Assembly: GCA_029934265.1 (NCBI GenBank)
Contig: JAOZMN010000107.1
Span: 1 to 8,748 of the forward strand
Origin: Bacteroidales bacterium
GTDB lineage: Bacteria; Bacteroidota; Bacteroidia; Bacteroidales; JAADGE01
Direction of reading: 5' to 3'
Length of the DNA: 8,748 nt
Part shown: one piece after another, positions 7,078 through 8,748 of the stretch
Numbering within the stretch: the stretch's first letter is position 1
Layout: each line of letters begins with the position of its first letter
Notes under the pieces: model-generated
The model's input: the letters and a program-made list of their open reading frames with translations, nothing else
Told to the model about the DNA's origin: nothing
Databases searched by the model: none
Translations under genes and position numbers: made by a program

Positions 7078-8082
7078 ATGTTAAATATTTTCCGATTTCA
7101 AAACTTTTTAATTTCAACAGTACAAAATTTATTAGTAACAATAGTAATTCTTTTTTTCTTAAATTACAATATTTATTCACAAACAAAAGAAAAATCGGGC
7201 TTTGGAATTACCGGAGGCTTATCGTTTTCAGCAGGCACACATACTAACAGAGTAGGAGTGTTTTTGCAATCGTATTCGTATTACGATTTTATTCAAATTA
7301 ATTTACGAACGGCTTTAAACAGAGATTTTACCGGGATTGGTGCGTGTAAAAAAGGTTTTGAATTTCAGGCTAACGGAGGTGTTTTGTTTTCTTACGGAAA
7401 ACCGGAAGACGAAACAAGCTACTTTTTCGGAACAACGGAAAATAATACTTATCGTCCTTTCAGTATCGGATATTCATACAATATTTATCGAAATTCGTAT
7501 GAAACTTCGCAAGCTACCGGAACTCTCGGTTTAGGAATAAGAAAATTTGATATAATTTCGGAAAATGATATTTTTGCAACTCCTGCTTCCGATAAATTCA
7601 GAACTGCCGCCATTAAAATTACATATACAGAAAATGTTTCGGACGATTTATTTGGCATTACCGGAGAAAAAAACGGTTTCAAATTGGGAGTAAACGCAAT
7701 TTTGTGGACAGGAAATCCAAGAGGAACGAGAAGAATTACAGGCAGTTCCTATCCTTCGCAATACGGGTACCGTGAAATAACAAATGGTAAGTACGGAAAA
7801 TTTTCAAATGGGATTTTAAATTTTTCCGGACAATATATGTTTGCTTACAGGCAAATAGTAGGTGCGAATACGGGTATTGATTCGGAAAAAATAAGACACA
7901 CTTTGCAAAATCGTTTAATTCACGATGTTATTTTTCTTCCGAAATTTATGAAAGTACAACTAAATCCGCACTATCCGATGCTTACCGATAAAAAGGAGTT
8001 GTATTTATTCGAAAAAGGACAAAAAATAAAGCCTGCAAAGTTTTATATAAAAGTAAATTTGAATGATAATTTATTCTATTAA
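7078..8082 (+). CDS. Exported protein of the polymorphic toxin type 23 (Ntox23-like) family
   Basis: This 334-residue protein has an N-terminal hydrophobic segment (about 11-29) and a likely cleavage site in IYS/QTK near residue 34, so it should leave the cytoplasm. The mature part is rich in alternating beta strands. It carries patterns I recognise from Bacteroidota proteins annotated as polymorphic toxin type 23: GLSFSAGTHTNRVG (47-60), FSIGYSYNIY (128-137), SENDIF (161-166), GKYGKFSNGIL (237-247), GIDSEKIRHTLQNRLIHD (266-283) and NPHYPML (296-302). No toxin-delivery domain, no RHS or LXG module and no adjacent immunity gene is present. The last residue is aromatic (NLNDNLFY), as in many outer-membrane beta-barrels. 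The family call is fairly good, but toxin activity is doubtful: an envelope beta-protein is equally possible. recO starts 9 bp downstream, so the two form an operon. The start is set by the signal peptide and the A-rich leader before ATG 7078. Confidence 0.7.
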   Translation: MLNIFRFQNFLISTVQNLLVTIVILFFLNYNIYSQTKEKSGFGITGGLSFSAGTHTNRVGVFLQSYSYYDFIQINLRTALNRDFTGIGACKKGFEFQANGGVLFSYGKPEDETSYFFGTTENNTYRPFSIGYSYNIYRNSYETSQATGTLGLGIRKFDIISENDIFATPASDKFRTAAIKITYTENVSDDLFGITGEKNGFKLGVNAILWTGNPRGTRRITGSSYPSQYGYREITNGKYGKFSNGILNFSGQYMFAYRQIVGANTGIDSEKIRHTLQNRLIHDVIFLPKFMKVQLNPHYPMLTDKKELYLFEKGQKIKPAKFYIKVNLNDNLFY

Positions 8083-8089
8083 AAAAAAA
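8081..8089 (+). other. A9 tract in the recO leader
   Basis: Nine A residues span the last two bases of the upstream stop codon and end 2 nt before the recO ATG. There is no Shine-Dalgarno. A-rich leaders of this kind favour initiation in Bacteroidota, so this probably is the recO translation start signal. Homopolymer runs also invite sequencing or assembly length errors, but here the run lies outside both reading frames apart from the stop codon. Confidence 0.4.
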
Positions 8090-8091
8090 CT

Positions 8092-8748
8092 ATGTTACAT
8101 AATATTAAAGGTATAGTTTTAAGGAAAATTCCTCATAAAGATAACAGTATAATTACCAGTATCTTAACAGACAAATTCGGCAAGCAGTCTTATTTGGTAT
8201 ATTTAAGTAAATCGAAGCAAAACAGAGCAAGAACAAATCTTATTCAGCCTTTTTCGATACTTGATTTACAAGTATATCAAAAAAAAACTGAAGGCTTACA
8301 GAAGCTCAAAGATTACTCAACATCTTCACCGGCGACTTCTGTTTATTGTGATTTTGCTAAAAATTCAGTTGCTGTTTTGTTGGCGGAAATAATAAATAAG
8401 ACGCTGAAAGACAATAATCCTGATGAAAATTTATTTAATTTTATTGAAAATTCCATAAAAATATTTGATTTATCGGATAATAATATTTCAAATTTTCATC
8501 TGATTTTTTTATTTTATTATTCAAAATTTCTTGGTATTTTTCCTGCGGATAATTTTTCCGAAAGTCGTACTGTTTTTGATTTAGAGAGGGGATATTTTGC
8601 AATAGGTCGTCCCGAGCACAAAAATTTTATTGACGAAAAAAACAGTAAAATATTTCACAAATTATTTAATGTTTCAATTACAAATTCTCACCTTTTAAAT
8701 ATAACAAGCTCGCAACGCCGGTATATACTCGAAATTCTTATAAATTAT
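8092..8748 (+). CDS. recO: DNA repair protein RecO, N-terminal part (3' end outside window)
   Basis: RecO works with RecR to load RecA onto SSB-coated single-stranded DNA in gap repair and recombination. The frame is open from ATG 8092 to the right edge, giving 219 residues. The family is about 240 long, so perhaps 20 residues are missing. The N-terminal OB-fold shows GIVLRKIPHKDNSIITSILT (7-26), FGKQSYLVYLSK (29-40) and QPFSILDLQVYQK (52-64). The helical part shows AKNSVAVLLAEIINKTL (89-105) and FHLIFLFYYSKFLGIFP (135-151), followed by FDLERGYF (162-169). No CxxC zinc-ribbon pair is present, as in many Bacteroidota RecO proteins. The gene follows the type 23 toxin-domain gene by 9 bp and probably depends on that gene's promoter. 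Confidence 0.93.
   Translation, partial: MLHNIKGIVLRKIPHKDNSIITSILTDKFGKQSYLVYLSKSKQNRARTNLIQPFSILDLQVYQKKTEGLQKLKDYSTSSPATSVYCDFAKNSVAVLLAEIINKTLKDNNPDENLFNFIENSIKIFDLSDNNISNFHLIFLFYYSKFLGIFPADNFSESRTVFDLERGYFAIGRPEHKNFIDEKNSKIFHKLFNVSITNSHLLNITSSQRRYILEILINY

Noticed and set aside
7078..8748. Toxin-immunity pair made of the type 23 toxin-domain gene and its downstream neighbour
   Set aside because: The downstream gene is clearly RecO by its OB-fold and helical signatures, so it is not an immunity protein.

Overview
The window is an AT-rich piece of a Bacteroidota chromosome, probably Bacteroidales-like. The evidence is the RbfA, RecX, RecO and Asd sequence types, the near absence of Shine-Dalgarno sequences before start codons, signal peptides that end in Ser before Gln, a TTTG / TAnnTTTG-like promoter, and families common in that phylum (DUF3352-like plus propeller, type 23 toxin-domain proteins). 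No tRNA, rRNA, CRISPR array, insertion sequence, phage gene or integration scar was seen. The content is ordinary chromosome: eight genes, two of them cut by the window edges.

Layout. Plus strand, left: the 3' end of rbfA (to 191), a 194-bp spacer with a small hairpin and no recognised promoter, a large membrane-anchored protein with DUF3352-like modules and a C-terminal beta-propeller (386-3079), then a sodium-dependent BASS-family transporter (3127-4077). Minus strand, centre: asd, aspartate-semialdehyde dehydrogenase (4097-5074), recX (5155-5622) and a secreted PhoD-like metallophosphoesterase (5609-6949). In transcription order these read phosphoesterase, recX, asd, and the first two overlap by 14 nt. 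A 128-bp divergent spacer (6950-7077) carries one good promoter candidate on the plus strand. Plus strand, right: an exported protein of the type 23 polymorphic-toxin-domain family (7078-8082), followed after 9 bp by recO, which runs off the right edge.

How the genes relate. RecO (RecA loading) and RecX (RecA filament modulation) act at the same step of recombination, and here they sit in opposite arms of a divergent pair. Each is the second gene of its arm, behind a gene for an exported protein. The transporter and asd converge with only 19 bp between them. No dedicated multi-gene defence, toxin or biosynthetic system could be supported. The points most worth a second look are the DUF3352/propeller fusion, the stand-alone toxin-family protein that looks more like an envelope beta-protein than a toxin, and a phosphoesterase that has lost the conserved Cys of its first motif.
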